64,000 nt of DNA from Lachnospiraceae bacterium (GCA_015058015.1 SVDM01000006.1:101113-165112); one strand, 5' to 3'. Positions 16,450 through 25,530 are shown, counted from the stretch's first letter. Notes: generated by a model from the sequence alone, not told the origin. Numbers and translations are program-made.

Positions 16450-18675
16450 CTAGGGTGCAGTGTTTCCACCCGTATTACCTCCGGTATTACCGCCGGCGTT
16501 ACCACCTGTATTACCGCCGGTGTTACCGCCGGTGTTACCGCCTGTGCCACCGCCTGTATTACCACCGGTGCCACCACCTATATTCTCGCCTGTACTGCCG
16601 CCGCTTGACGATGACGGTTTAGTACTCGGCTGCGTGGTCGGTCTCTGAGGCGTCTGTGGTGTGGACTCCGGTGCTGCCGAAGAAGACTCTTCTTCCGGCT
16701 CCGGTTCCGGCGACGGTACCCAGTATCCCGCTCCCGGCTCGTGCTCAGCACTGCCGTAGAAGTAACATACTACCGGGAATCCCTTCTCAACATATCCGAA
16801 AATAGTCTTAGCAGACTCCAAAGACATGTTAATACATCCGTGGGATCCGTTACGCAGGTATCTGTCGTAACCGTATCTTGCCTGCCATGTGGCATCATGC
16901 ATACCTATATCTCCGTTAAAGGGCATCCAGTATGCAACAGGTGTTGCATATCCCGGTCCCCTGAGAATTGCATTACGCTCACAGTATGTAACGGTGAATA
17001 TTCCCGGAGGAGTTCCGTGTCCCGTGTTGGGATTACCGGATACAATATCACATTCGTATACTTTCTGTCCGTTTACATACAAAAACAGATGCTGCATTCC
17101 GAGATTAATCTCTACATAAGAGTTTCCGAAATCCTTAACAGCATTGCCGTCTAAGGATACCAGAATGGGAGCTCTTTTAACCGACTCTCCCGCAACTATA
17201 TCTTTTTTAAGTTGCTCTATCTCCGCTTCTCTGTCTATCTTAATTCCATAGAGGCGGGTTGGAATGGTAACAACCTCTCCATAGGTAGTCTTAAACTGTC
17301 TTGAATTACCTGTGGAATCATACTTGTCAGCCAATAGATTGACGAATTCCGCCACCGCTTCTTCATCAAAGCACAGCTCGTTATCATTGTTAACCGACAA
17401 CCATTTAAGAAACTGGGTCTTATCAAGTTCCTCGTTCATTCCGCCATAACTGTATACCAGTTTCGAAGACATACAGTTCTCGCTGTACTTCTTAAGGAGA
17501 GCAAACTTCTCCGAATCTTCCGTATACTCCGGCTCAACGTAACAATGGGATTCCTTCATATCAAGGTCTTTGCGAAGAAGAAGTATAGAGCGCTTTAACT
17601 GCTGCTCAAAAGCCTCCTCATTAACCGTATTGCCGAATACCGATGGAATAACCTCGAATCCGGTGCCTTCATGATAATCCGCAAGTCTTGCAGTCTTGGG
17701 GGCAACCCATGTCTCCCTATTCATAAAACTGCAGGAGTTAACAATCTCACTGAGTTTATCTTTATCATATGACAGGTTAAGCTCCGCTAAGATGTCACTG
17801 TCATTAAATATGCTCTTCGGCCACAGGAATATCTCCTGATTCTCACAGATAGTCTTAATATCCTCGCCGGATTCACACTTAAGACTGATATCCGTGCCTT
17901 TAATAATCTTCATCTCTCCATCAACAGTGGTAATGGTAAGTTCATAGGTATCCACCGCATCAGAGATGGCCGCTTTGATTCCGTCATAGTTCTTAAATGA
18001 ACACTCTACTCCGTCAATGGAGGTTCTAAACATTGTATGGAACCTGAAGAATACAGCCATAACGACATAAGCCACCAAAAGAGTGGTTATTGCAGCCACC
18101 GCCACAATAATGGCACGATTCTTCCTTCCCACGGCAGCTACTGCCTCTAAACCTGTACTTTCTGCTTCCGTCTTCGGCTTGGCATCCCGTTCTTCTGTGA
18201 ATCCACGCCGCTTTTCTCTTAAGAGTTCGGCACTTGCAGTTTTCTTGTCTGCTTCCGTATTTATTTCTTCTTTTTCAATTTTGGGTTCGTTATTTGCTTC
18301 GACCGCTACAGCTTTTTCGGTCTCTCTCGCCTCATCAGCCATAGCCGTCTTCGGCGATCGTCCAGCCTCCGGTGTCTCTATCTTTCTAGGTGTTCCGGGC
18401 ATCACAGCATCCCCCGGAACAATCGTTTTGTTAGAAGATGCCGCTTGTTTTACCATATCCTCGGAAACATTACGAATCTTTACTACCGATGGTTTCACGG
18501 CAACCTGCTCTGTGCTTCTTTCGGTTTTGAACACGAATCCGCTTTGTTCCCTTTTTGCAGCATTCTTCTTGGCTTTTAATACACCGTTCTTGGAAGAAGT
18601 ATTCTTAATTCTTGTTTCTGACGTGCCTCCGGTTCCAGTTCCCTTTGGTCCCGAAGTCTTCTTCTCTTCTGACAT
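16450..18675 (-). CDS. Membrane-anchored L,D-transpeptidase (YkuD family) with Gly-Asn-Thr repeat tail
   Basis: Forms 3-3 crosslinks or attaches proteins in peptidoglycan, outside the membrane. The 741-residue chain has a disordered, Lys/Glu/Ala-rich cytosolic N-terminus of about 187 residues and one transmembrane helix at 188-210. Two peptidoglycan-binding-like (PG_binding_4 type) segments follow to about 490. The YkuD domain has the catalytic signature SHGCINM, nucleophile Cys614, preceded by GIFTVTYCE and MHDATW. The end is a Pro/Ser/Glu linker and about 45 residues of GGNT/GGGT repeats coded by a 12-bp tandem repeat. The long charged N-terminus and Gly-rich tail are unusual for the family. 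The start is ATG 18675. Confidence 0.93.
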   Translation of the reverse strand: MSEEKKTSGPKGTGTGGTSETRIKNTSSKNGVLKAKKNAAKREQSGFVFKTERSTEQVAVKPSVVKIRNVSEDMVKQAASSNKTIVPGDAVMPGTPRKIETPEAGRSPKTAMADEARETEKAVAVEANNEPKIEKEEINTEADKKTASAELLREKRRGFTEERDAKPKTEAESTGLEAVAAVGRKNRAIIVAVAAITTLLVAYVVMAVFFRFHTMFRTSIDGVECSFKNYDGIKAAISDAVDTYELTITTVDGEMKIIKGTDISLKCESGEDIKTICENQEIFLWPKSIFNDSDILAELNLSYDKDKLSEIVNSCSFMNRETWVAPKTARLADYHEGTGFEVIPSVFGNTVNEEAFEQQLKRSILLLRKDLDMKESHCYVEPEYTEDSEKFALLKKYSENCMSSKLVYSYGGMNEELDKTQFLKWLSVNNDNELCFDEEAVAEFVNLLADKYDSTGNSRQFKTTYGEVVTIPTRLYGIKIDREAEIEQLKKDIVAGESVKRAPILVSLDGNAVKDFGNSYVEINLGMQHLFLYVNGQKVYECDIVSGNPNTGHGTPPGIFTVTYCERNAILRGPGYATPVAYWMPFNGDIGMHDATWQARYGYDRYLRNGSHGCINMSLESAKTIFGYVEKGFPVVCYFYGSAEHEPGAGYWVPSPEPEPEEESSSAAPESTPQTPQRPTTQPSTKPSSSSGGSTGENIGGGTGGNTGGGTGGNTGGNTGGNTGGNAGGNTGGNTGGNTAP
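16453..16600 (-). repeat. 12-bp tandem repeat coding for GGNT units
   Basis: The 3' end of the L,D-transpeptidase gene consists of degenerate 12-bp units encoding GGNT, with GGGT and GGNA variants, about 11 copies. Such low-complexity tracts tend to change length by slippage or unequal recombination. Confidence 0.85.
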
Positions 18676-18820
18676 GACTTTCCTCTAATCTAAAAATCTT
18701 GACAAAATACATGTTATTGTGAAACGATACGTAGGTGAGGTTACACTTTTACATACTAACCCACCATAACATCACAATATACTATATCATTTTATAACAC
18801 AATAAGGAAGTACATTTTTT

Positions 18821-19432
18821 ATGGCAAATAAATATTACGCGGTTAAAAAAGGTCTTACTCCCGGGGTCTATGATTCATGGGAAGAATGCAAGGCTCAGGT
18901 AGAGGGATTCTCCGGGGCCACCTATAAAAGCTTTAAAACCATGGATGAAGCCATGGCCTATCTGGGGGACGTGGAAGCGGCAAAACAGCCCGACGACTAC
19001 CTCTCCCTGCCAAAAGACGAAGCCGTGGCCTACGTAGACGGAAGCTTTAACGCAGAAACCGGGGAGTTTGCATACGGTGCCGTAATCTTTCATAACGGCA
19101 GGCAGATAAATCTTTCTGCCAAATCCGGAGATGACAGTCTTGCATCTATGAGAAATGTGGCCGGCGAGATAAAGGGTTCCGAAGCCGCCATACGTTACGC
19201 AGCCGATAACGATATAAAGAAAATTACCATCTTCCACGACTACGAAGGCATAGCCAAATGGCCTACCGGAGAATGGAAAACCAATAAAGAAGGAACTGCA
19301 TCCTACAAGGCATTTTACGATGCTCACAAAGGTATTCTTGATATCCGTTTTGTAAAGGTCAAAGGCCATTCCGGTGACAAATATAATGACCTGGCTGATT
19401 CCCTGGCCAAAAAGGCTCTGGGTATAGAGTAA
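18821..19432 (+). CDS. rnhA: Ribonuclease HI with N-terminal viroplasmin (hybrid-binding) domain
   Basis: Cleaves the RNA strand of RNA-DNA hybrids. The N-terminal 45 residues (KYYAVKKGLTPGVYDSWEEC ...) are the viroplasmin/HBD module that binds hybrids. The RNase H fold follows from about residue 70. The acidic catalytic set is visible as VDGSF, the Glu of AGEIKGSEAA, the Asp of IFHDYEGI and the Asp in GDKYNDLAD. Length (203) is normal for this two-domain type. It is transcribed divergently from the L,D-transpeptidase and ends in its own terminator. The start is ATG 18821 with AAGGAAG upstream. Confidence 0.95.
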   Translation: MANKYYAVKKGLTPGVYDSWEECKAQVEGFSGATYKSFKTMDEAMAYLGDVEAAKQPDDYLSLPKDEAVAYVDGSFNAETGEFAYGAVIFHNGRQINLSAKSGDDSLASMRNVAGEIKGSEAAIRYAADNDIKKITIFHDYEGIAKWPTGEWKTNKEGTASYKAFYDAHKGILDIRFVKVKGHSGDKYNDLADSLAKKALGIE

Positions 19433-19440
19433 CCTATCAC

Positions 19441-19453
19441 ATTAAATTTAATC
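19441..19453. promoter_or_regulatory. Palindromic operator copy 1 (ATTAAATTTAATC)
   Basis: The 12-bp core ATTAAATTTAAT is a perfect palindrome. It is the same as the two promoter-proximal copies except for one outer base (C for G at 19440). It lies 8 bp after the rnhA stop and before its terminator, 98 bp (centre to centre) from copy 2. Confidence 0.65.
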
Positions 19454-19501
19454 CGTAATCCATCCAAAACCTTAGTAATAGTAGGATTATGTGCACAAAG
19501 C

Positions 19502-19536
19502 CCTTGGAGTATTATGTAAAATACATCAAGGTTTTT
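19502..19536 (+). terminator. Terminator of rnhA
   Basis: CCTTG (19502-19506) pairs with CAAGG (19527-19531), with GTATT/AATAC inside, followed by TTTTT (19532-19536). Confidence 0.75.
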
Positions 19537-19537
19537 A

Positions 19538-19551
19538 GATTAAATTTAATC
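19538..19551. promoter_or_regulatory. Palindromic operator copy 2 (GATTAAATTTAATC)
   Basis: A perfect 14-bp palindrome, identical to the core of copy 3 and 52 bp from it centre to centre, close to five helical turns. Both therefore lie on the same DNA face. Confidence 0.75.
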
Positions 19552-19583
19552 AATTTAACCAATTCTCATTAATAAAAATCAAT

Positions 19584-19609
19584 TAATATGATTAAATTTA
19601 ATCATATTA
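19584..19609. promoter_or_regulatory. Palindromic operator copy 3, extended to 26 bp
   Basis: GATTAAATTTAATC (19590-19603) sits at the centre of a perfect 26-bp palindrome (19584-19609). Its right edge covers the position where a -35 would fall for the -10 at 19628-19633. Such placement is typical of activators that contact RNA polymerase at a weak promoter, or of a repressor that blocks it. Confidence 0.8.
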
Positions 19610-19627
19610 TTTTTATCTTAACTGTGC

Positions 19628-19633
19628 TATTAT
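19628..19633 (+). promoter_or_regulatory. Putative -10 of the leuA-araC promoter, no good -35
   Basis: TATTAT at 19628-19633. Seventeen nt upstream the hexamer is TATTAT, which is not a recognisable -35, and it overlaps operator copy 3. The leader is then about 55 nt. No T-box or leucine-rich leader peptide is seen. Confidence 0.4.
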
Positions 19634-19695
19634 GTGTAAAGTCTAAAAAGGATCGATTATTAAATCAGTTATTATATTAAAAGGAGATTTTACAT

Positions 19696-21687
19696 ATGAA
19701 GAACTATCAAAAGTATGAACGCGCATATTTTATGCCGCCGGAATGTACTTATGACTGGGTTAAGAAAGATTATATCGACAAGCCACCCATCTGGTGTTCC
19801 GTTGATTTGCGTGATGGTAACCAAGCTCTTATCGAGCCCATGAGCCTTGATGAAAAGCTGGACTTCTTTAATCTTCTTATCGAAGTCGGTTTCAAGGAGA
19901 TCGAAGTAGGATTCCCCGCTGCTTCCGAGACTGAGTATAAGTTCCTCCGTACCCTTATCGAGAGAAATATGATTCCCGATGATGTAACGGTTCAGGTTCT
20001 CACCCAGGCAAGAGAACACATTATAAAGAAAACCTTCGAAGCGGTAAAGGGAGCCCCCCATGCCGTTATTCATCTATATAACTCCACATCTGTTGCACAG
20101 CGTGAGCAGGTATTTAAAAAATCAAAGGAAGAGGTTAAGCAGATTGCCATTGATGGTGCGAAGCTGTTAAAACGTTTAGCCGAAGAAACAGACGGTAACT
20201 TTTCTTTCCAGTACAGTCCCGAAAGCTTCCCCGGAACTGAAGTCGATTATGCAGTGGATGTTTGCAATGCAGTACTTGATGTGTGGGCCCCAACCCCTAA
20301 TCATAAGGCTATCATCAACATCCCCACCACCGTGGAGAATGCCATGCCTCATGTTTTTGCTACCCAGGTGGAATACATTAACAAGCACCTCCACAACCGT
20401 GACAGTGTTATCCTCTGCCTGCATCCGCACAATGACAGAGGTAGCGGCGTAAGTGATGCAGAGCTTGGAATTCTTGCCGGTGCCGATCGTATTGAGGGTA
20501 CACTCTTTGGAAACGGTGAGCGTACCGGTAACGTAGATATTATCACCCTGGCCATGAACATGTTCTCCCATGGCGTGGACCCGGGACTTGATTTTTCCAA
20601 TATGCCTCATATAAGAGAGACTTATGAGCGACTTACCCGTATGCGTGTAGGCGAACGTCAGCCCTACGCCGGCGACCTGGTATTTACCGCTTTCTCAGGT
20701 TCCCATCAGGATGCCATCGCAAAGGGTATGGCGTGGCGCGAAGCAGGAAAAAGCGAGATGTGGAGCGTGCCCTATCTTCCCGTGGATCCCATGGATGTGG
20801 GCAGAACCTATGATTCCGATGTTATCCGTATTAACAGCCAGTCCGGTAAGGGTGGCGTAAGCTACATTCTTAAGCAAAACTTCGGTATCTCCGTACCGGA
20901 GAAGATGCGAGAAGATGTGGGATATACCGTTAAACACGTATCCGATGTGGAGCACAAGGAGCTTTCACCCCAGTGGGTATACGAGATATTTGCCAACAAA
21001 TATATCAATGCCCACACCTATTTCGAGATTACCGAGTGTCACTTTAAGCAGGCCGACGGTATCATGGCTGAAACTACAATTTCACACCAGGGACAGCGCC
21101 GTGTTATCGATGCCAACGGTAACGGTCGCTTGGATGCCGTAAGTAATACCATAAAACAGTACTTTAATATCAGCTACGAGCTTTCCGTATATGAAGAGCA
21201 CGCTCTTTCCAAGGGATCGTCTTCAAAGGCTATGTCTTATGTTGGCATCACATACAAGAACAAGATGTATTGGGGCGTAGGAATAGACGAAGATATCATC
21301 CGTTCTTCAATAAATGCCCTTACAGTTGCCGTTAATCAGATACCGGAGATTGCAACCAGTGCTGTTGCCAGGGATGAGCGTCTTGTTAATATGGTTAACT
21401 TTATTCAGGCCAACTACCAGACCGTATCCCTTGAAGATATGGCAAGACAGTTTAACTTATCAGAGCCCTATATCTCCAAGTACATTAAAGAAAAATCCGG
21501 TAAGACGTTTATCGAAACGGTTCAGGGTATTCGTATGAAGAAGGCCCGCGCCTTACTTAAAAACGGTAACATGACGGTGGAGAACATCGCATATGCTGTA
21601 GGCTATCAAAATGTAGAACATTTTAACCGTCTATTTAAAAAGATCTTTAAGATGACTCCGGTCCAATATCGTAATAATGTTAAATAA
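19696..21687 (+). CDS. leuA: 2-isopropylmalate synthase fused to a C-terminal AraC-type DNA-binding domain
   Basis: Condenses acetyl-CoA with 2-ketoisovalerate, the first committed step to leucine. Residues about 30-330 are the HMGL-like barrel of the actinobacterial/yeast LeuA type: [14 protein letters not shown], the metal site LHPHNDRG and [10 protein letters not shown]. Residues about 440-555 match the regulatory LeuA_dimer domain ([15 protein letters not shown] ... [16 protein letters not shown]), which binds leucine in homologues. At about residue 560 the frame continues without a break into roughly 104 residues of AraC HTH. Helix-turn-helix 1 lies in [20 protein letters not shown] and helix-turn-helix 2 in [20 protein letters not shown], with the [13 protein letters not shown] signature. 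Total length is 663 against about 560 for plain LeuA. AAGGAGA precedes the ATG. No leuBCD is near. Three palindromes upstream are candidate self-targets (inference). Confidence 0.95.
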   Translation: MKNYQKYERAYFMPPECTYDWVKKDYIDKPPIWCSVDLRDGNQALIEPMSLDEKLDFFNLLIEVGFKEIEVGFPAASETEYKFLRTLIERNMIPDDVTVQVLTQAREHIIKKTFEAVKGAPHAVIHLYNSTSVAQREQVFKKSKEEVKQIAIDGAKLLKRLAEETDGNFSFQYSPESFPGTEVDYAVDVCNAVLDVWAPTPNHKAIINIPTTVENAMPHVFATQVEYINKHLHNRDSVILCLHPHNDRGSGVSDAELGILAGADRIEGTLFGNGERTGNVDIITLAMNMFSHGVDPGLDFSNMPHIRETYERLTRMRVGERQPYAGDLVFTAFSGSHQDAIAKGMAWREAGKSEMWSVPYLPVDPMDVGRTYDSDVIRINSQSGKGGVSYILKQNFGISVPEKMREDVGYTVKHVSDVEHKELSPQWVYEIFANKYINAHTYFEITECHFKQADGIMAETTISHQGQRRVIDANGNGRLDAVSNTIKQYFNISYELSVYEEHALSKGSSSKAMSYVGITYKNKMYWGVGIDEDIIRSSINALTVAVNQIPEIATSAVARDERLVNMVNFIQANYQTVSLEDMARQFNLSEPYISKYIKEKSGKTFIETVQGIRMKKARALLKNGNMTVENIAYAVGYQNVEHFNRLFKKIFKMTPVQYRNNVK

Positions 21688-21693
21688 TAATTT

Positions 21694-21726
21694 GAGGAGA
21701 TTCCCCGTGGAATCTCCTCATTTGCT
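21694..21726 (+). terminator. Terminator of leuA-araC
   Basis: Perfect 11-bp stem GAGGAGATTCC / GGAATCTCCTC with a 4-nt loop, 7 nt after the stop, followed by a weak T-rich stretch (ATTTGCTC). Confidence 0.7.
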
Positions 21727-21829
21727 CTATTTCGCCCCAAAATCCGCTTATGTTACTATATTATTTTCTGAAAATTTGTGATAAAATCGCCTTAGATGGT
21801 TTATCCAAAAAACGGTGAGGGGGTATTAC

Positions 21830-23575
21830 ATGAACACCAGAAAAACAAAAATCGTATGCACCTTAGGTCCTTCCTCCAATACCGAGGAAGTTATCCGCAA
21901 CCTTATGATTGAAGGAATGGATGTTGCAAGACTCAATTTCTCTCATGGTAATTACGAAGACAAGCTTAAGATTATTGATATTGTAAAAAAAGTACGAAAA
22001 GAGCTTAATAAGCCCGTTGCCCTTCTTCTTGATACCAAGGGCCCGGAAGTTCGTCTGGGGGTTTTCAAAGAACACAGCGCTGTATTAGAAGACGGCAAAA
22101 AGATTATTCTTACCACGGAAGAAATTGAGGGGGATGCCTCCAGGGTATCCGTATCTTACAAGGCACTTCCCGCTGATATTTCCGTAGGAACAAGAATTCT
22201 ATTAGACGACGGTCTTATTGAACTTCAGGTTGAAGCAATAGAAGGAACAGAGATTTACTGTAATATCTGCAACGGCGGAACCGTATCCGACCGAAAGGGA
22301 ATCAACCTTCCCAATGTGGAATTGTCCATACCCTTCATTAGCCAGAAAGACCACGATGATATTAAATTTGGAATTGATAATGGCTTCGACTTCATCGCCG
22401 CATCCTTTGTAAGGACCGCATCGGATGTTGAGGAAATCAGAGGCATTTTAAAAGAATATGATTGTCATTCCATAGATATCATTGCCAAAATAGAGAACAA
22501 TCAGGGTGTTAGTAACATTGACGAGATAGTCAAGGTAGCCGACGGAGTTATGGTTGCCAGGGGAGATATGGGAGTTGAGATTCCCCTTGAAGAAGTTCCC
22601 GTTATCCAGAAGATGATTATTAAGAAGGTATACTCTGCAGGCAAGCAGGTTATAACCGCCACCCAGATGCTTGAATCTATGATTAAGAATCCTCGTCCCA
22701 CAAGAGCCGAGGCTACGGACATTGCCAATGCCATCTTTGACGGCACAGGTGCTATTATGCTTTCAGGTGAGACCGCTGCCGGCAAATACCCCATTGAAGC
22801 TCTAAAAACCATGGTTCGCATCGCCACGAGAACCGAGGATTCCATCGATTACCATACAAGATTTAAGGGAAGCAGAGTATTGGATAACCAAAATATTACC
22901 AATGCCATCTCCCACGCAACGGTTACCACCGCCGAAGACCTTGGTGCCGCTGCCATTGTAACGGTTACCAAATCAGGCTTTACAGCCAAGATGATTTCCA
23001 AATACAGGCCAAGTTGCCCTATTATGGGTTGCAGTACCTATGAAGAAGTGTGTCGCCGGTTAAATCTGGTGTGGGGTGTAATCCCTGTCCTAATCGAAGA
23101 AAAGACTGACACAGATGAATTATTCGAGCATGCCATTGAACAGACCCTTATTGCAGGCAAAGTCAAAGTTGGTGAATTGACGGTTATTACCGCCGGTCTT
23201 CCCCTTGGCATCTCCGGAACCACCAACCTTATTAAGGTTCACGTGGCAGGACATGTTCTGGTTAAAGGAATCGGCGTATCCGGCAACAAGGTGACCGCTT
23301 CACTTTGCGTATGTGCCAACGAGGATGACTTGAAGCGTAACTTCCGAGAAGGGGATATTATAGTTATTCCTGAGTCCTCTAACAGAATTCTTCCATATAT
23401 CAAGAATTCTTCAGGACTTATTACCGAAGAAAAGAACGAGGATTCCCATGCCGCTATAGTCGGTTTAACCTTAGGACTCCCCGTTATCATTGGCGCTTCC
23501 CATGCATCCCAGATATTAAAGGACGGCGCCGTGGTTACCATGGATGCATCTTCAGGTGTGGTAACTTCCAATTAA
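21830..23575 (+). CDS. pyk: Pyruvate kinase with C-terminal PEP-utiliser-like domain
   Basis: Transfers phosphate from PEP to ADP in the last step of glycolysis. The N-terminal barrel begins KTKIVCTLGPSS, then MDVARLNFSHG, LLDTKGPEVR and the active-site stretch IIAKIENNQG, with ARGDMGVEIP and TATQMLESM further on. An allosteric C domain follows, and after about residue 470 a PEP-utiliser-like mobile domain. The 581-residue length is that of Bacillus-type enzymes that carry this extra domain. The start is ATG 21830; the GTG five codons upstream overlaps the GAGGGGG ribosome site. It lies 140 bp after the leuA-araC stop, beyond a terminator, and pepD follows after 21 nt, so pyk-pepD probably form one transcript. 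Confidence 0.96.
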   Translation: MNTRKTKIVCTLGPSSNTEEVIRNLMIEGMDVARLNFSHGNYEDKLKIIDIVKKVRKELNKPVALLLDTKGPEVRLGVFKEHSAVLEDGKKIILTTEEIEGDASRVSVSYKALPADISVGTRILLDDGLIELQVEAIEGTEIYCNICNGGTVSDRKGINLPNVELSIPFISQKDHDDIKFGIDNGFDFIAASFVRTASDVEEIRGILKEYDCHSIDIIAKIENNQGVSNIDEIVKVADGVMVARGDMGVEIPLEEVPVIQKMIIKKVYSAGKQVITATQMLESMIKNPRPTRAEATDIANAIFDGTGAIMLSGETAAGKYPIEALKTMVRIATRTEDSIDYHTRFKGSRVLDNQNITNAISHATVTTAEDLGAAAIVTVTKSGFTAKMISKYRPSCPIMGCSTYEEVCRRLNLVWGVIPVLIEEKTDTDELFEHAIEQTLIAGKVKVGELTVITAGLPLGISGTTNLIKVHVAGHVLVKGIGVSGNKVTASLCVCANEDDLKRNFREGDIIVIPESSNRILPYIKNSSGLITEEKNEDSHAAIVGLTLGLPVIIGASHASQILKDGAVVTMDASSGVVTSN

Positions 23576-23596
23576 ATTATGAATCGAGATGTTTAG

Positions 23597-25045
23597 ATGT
23601 TTGATGCAAATATTTTACCCAACTCACAGGTGTTCAAATATTTTGGCGAGATTTCCCGTATTCCCAGAGGATCCGGCAATACCAAAGCCATAAGCAATTA
23701 CCTGGTGGAAACCGCCAAAGCAGCAGGGCTTTGGCATTGTAGCGATTCAGTTAACAACGTAATAATAATAAGAGAGGCAACTGCAGGTTACGAAGACGTA
23801 CCTGCAGTTATGTTGCAAGGCCATATGGATATGGTGTGCGAGAAGGACGATACTTCTTCCCACGATTTTGAAAAAGACGGTCTTGACCTCGATATCGATG
23901 GAGACTTTCTCTTTGCTAAGGGAACCACTTTGGGAGGTGATGACGGCATAGCTGTTGCTTACATGCTTACGCTTTTGACCGCTCCCGATTACAAGGGCCC
24001 CCGCATTGAATGCGTGTTTACTGTCGATGAGGAAACGGGAATGGAGGGTGCTTACGCCATTGATTTGTCTTCATGCAAGGCCAAGCGCCTTATTAATCTT
24101 GATGTTGAGGAAGAAGGGGTCTTCATCACCGGTTGCGCAGGAGGTACAAGACTTATCTCGACCCTCTCCTTTACCCGAATGACCGGCACCGGATCCCTAT
24201 ACGATATTAATATCTCAGGTCTTGTTGGAGGTCACTCCGGAGATGAGATTAACAAAAAAAGGGCCAATGCCATCCGCCTGGGCGCCAGGTTACTCTATCA
24301 CTTAAAAGACATGGATGTACCCTTTGAACTGGTGTCCTTTAATGGCGGTGCCAAGGACAATGCCATTCCAAGGTCAGCAAGTATCACCATATGCTCTTAT
24401 TGCGAGGAAGACAAGCTTCGGAGTCTTGTAGATGCCTATGCAAAAGAGATTGCCTCAGAATATTACCCGGCAGAAAAGACCATTAATATCAATCTTGAGA
24501 CAGATAAGACCGGCAACAAGCCACATATGGTTATAAGCGATCGGAGCCTTAAAAGTCTTCTTCTCATGGCTTATTCCATGCCAAACGGTGTAATAGCTAC
24601 CAGCAAGTCAATACACGGTTTAACAGAGACATCTGTCAACCTTGGTATATTAACAACCACTGAATCTGAGATAAAAGCCACTTATCTTCTTCGAAGCTCC
24701 GTTGCCGGAAGACTTAGGTCGTTAAAAGAACGCATGCTGCTTATTCTGGATGCCGCAGGATGCGAGACCAAAACCGGCAATTCCTATCCCGGATGGGAAT
24801 ATGCCGAACAATCACCCTTACGGGATGCCATGGCGGCTTTCTGGGAGAAGAAATACGGCCGAATGCCGGCTATCAAGGCCATTCACGGCGGCTTAGAATG
24901 CGGAATCATAAAGTCCAAGGCAGATGTTGATATAGTGGCCATAGGCCCTGATATAGTGGATATTCATACTCCCGGAGAGAGAATGAGTATTTCATCGGCT
25001 TCTCGGGTATTTGATTATTTAAAAGAATTTCTTGCCTCCTTGTAG
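23597..25045 (+). CDS. pepD: Aminoacyl-histidine dipeptidase (M20 family, PepD)
   Basis: Cytosolic di-zinc peptidase that cleaves dipeptides such as Xaa-His. The 482-residue length is standard. Visible metal-site motifs are QGHMDMVCEK (His and Asp), TLGGDDGIAVAYML (bridging Asp) and TVDEETGMEGA (general-base Glu and metal Glu). A lid/dimerisation domain follows from about 200 to 390, and GLECGIIKSK holds the downstream Glu region, with the late metal His in DIHTPGERM. The start is ATG 23597; the ribosome site is weak, which suits coupling to pyk upstream. Confidence 0.94.
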   Translation: MFDANILPNSQVFKYFGEISRIPRGSGNTKAISNYLVETAKAAGLWHCSDSVNNVIIIREATAGYEDVPAVMLQGHMDMVCEKDDTSSHDFEKDGLDLDIDGDFLFAKGTTLGGDDGIAVAYMLTLLTAPDYKGPRIECVFTVDEETGMEGAYAIDLSSCKAKRLINLDVEEEGVFITGCAGGTRLISTLSFTRMTGTGSLYDINISGLVGGHSGDEINKKRANAIRLGARLLYHLKDMDVPFELVSFNGGAKDNAIPRSASITICSYCEEDKLRSLVDAYAKEIASEYYPAEKTININLETDKTGNKPHMVISDRSLKSLLLMAYSMPNGVIATSKSIHGLTETSVNLGILTTTESEIKATYLLRSSVAGRLRSLKERMLLILDAAGCETKTGNSYPGWEYAEQSPLRDAMAAFWEKKYGRMPAIKAIHGGLECGIIKSKADVDIVAIGPDIVDIHTPGERMSISSASRVFDYLKEFLASL

Positions 25046-25074
25046 GCATTTATTACTTATTGTCAGTTTTTTTG

Positions 25075-25103
25075 TTTATTTTTGATATTCCCTATGATAT
25101 AAT
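25075..25103 (+). promoter_or_regulatory. Putative promoter of the small membrane protein
   Basis: A consensus TATAAT at 25098-25103 with a weak -35 (TTTATT, 25075-25080) 17 nt upstream, inside a T-rich stretch after pepD. Confidence 0.45.
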
Positions 25104-25159
25104 CATTGTTAGATTGAAAAGATTAAGTGGGAACACAATATTCTAACGGAGGTATGACA

Positions 25160-25474
25160 ATGGAAGGATTAGTAACAAGCAAGACCACCCCCCTTAAGGG
25201 AATTGCCCGTTTTGCGTTTGTACTTATGGCATGTTTGTTCTTCGGATTTACTGCAGGAAGCACTGTTACACATGCAGCAGAGGAACCTCAGGTTGTGGCA
25301 CAGCAGACCACTACAACTTCAACGGCAACTGCGGACGAAGCTAACCAGAACTTCTTTATTTACTTCATGGTATTTATCGTATTACTGGTTATTATCGTTG
25401 TAGTCGTTGTGGCTTCAGCTACGTCAGCCGCTACAGCTGCATATCCACCTGTACATATGGATCAGGAACAATAA
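25160..25474 (+). CDS. Small secreted or membrane protein of unknown function
   Basis: A 104-residue protein I do not recognise. The N-terminus is basic then hydrophobic (FAFVLMACLFFGFTAGS) with a VTHAA cut-like site, followed by a Thr/Ala/Gln-rich stretch. A strong transmembrane helix rich in Val/Ile (about residues 67-90) comes next, then a short tail with Pro, His and acidic residues. This predicts a type I membrane protein with a short outer segment. ATG 25160 is preferred because AACGGAGG lies 7 nt upstream; an ATG two codons earlier is only 1 nt from it. It has its own promoter and a terminator. Confidence 0.7.
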   Translation: MEGLVTSKTTPLKGIARFAFVLMACLFFGFTAGSTVTHAAEEPQVVAQQTTTTSTATADEANQNFFIYFMVFIVLLVIIVVVVVASATSAATAAYPPVHMDQEQ

Positions 25475-25496
25475 GCAGGATTATATAATTAAACTT

Positions 25497-25530
25497 AAAA
25501 AAGAGTGTTCATCATGAACACTCTTTTATT
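25497..25530. terminator. Bidirectional terminator
   Basis: Near-perfect stem AAAGAGTGTTCA / TGAACACTCTTT with a 3-nt loop and T/A-rich flanks on both strands, between convergent genes. Confidence 0.9.

Noticed and set aside
16453..16600. Short regular repeats considered as a CRISPR array
   Set aside because: The 12-bp units are in frame, encode GGNT repeats and have no unique spacers.
18083..18688. 201-codon plus-strand frame opposite the L,D-transpeptidase N-terminus
   Set aside because: It mirrors the low-complexity coding of the opposite strand; no domain, promoter or ribosome site.
19454..19695. T-box or leucine leader peptide ahead of leuA
   Set aside because: No T-box core sequence, no run of Leu codons in a short frame, and the only terminator hairpin belongs to rnhA.
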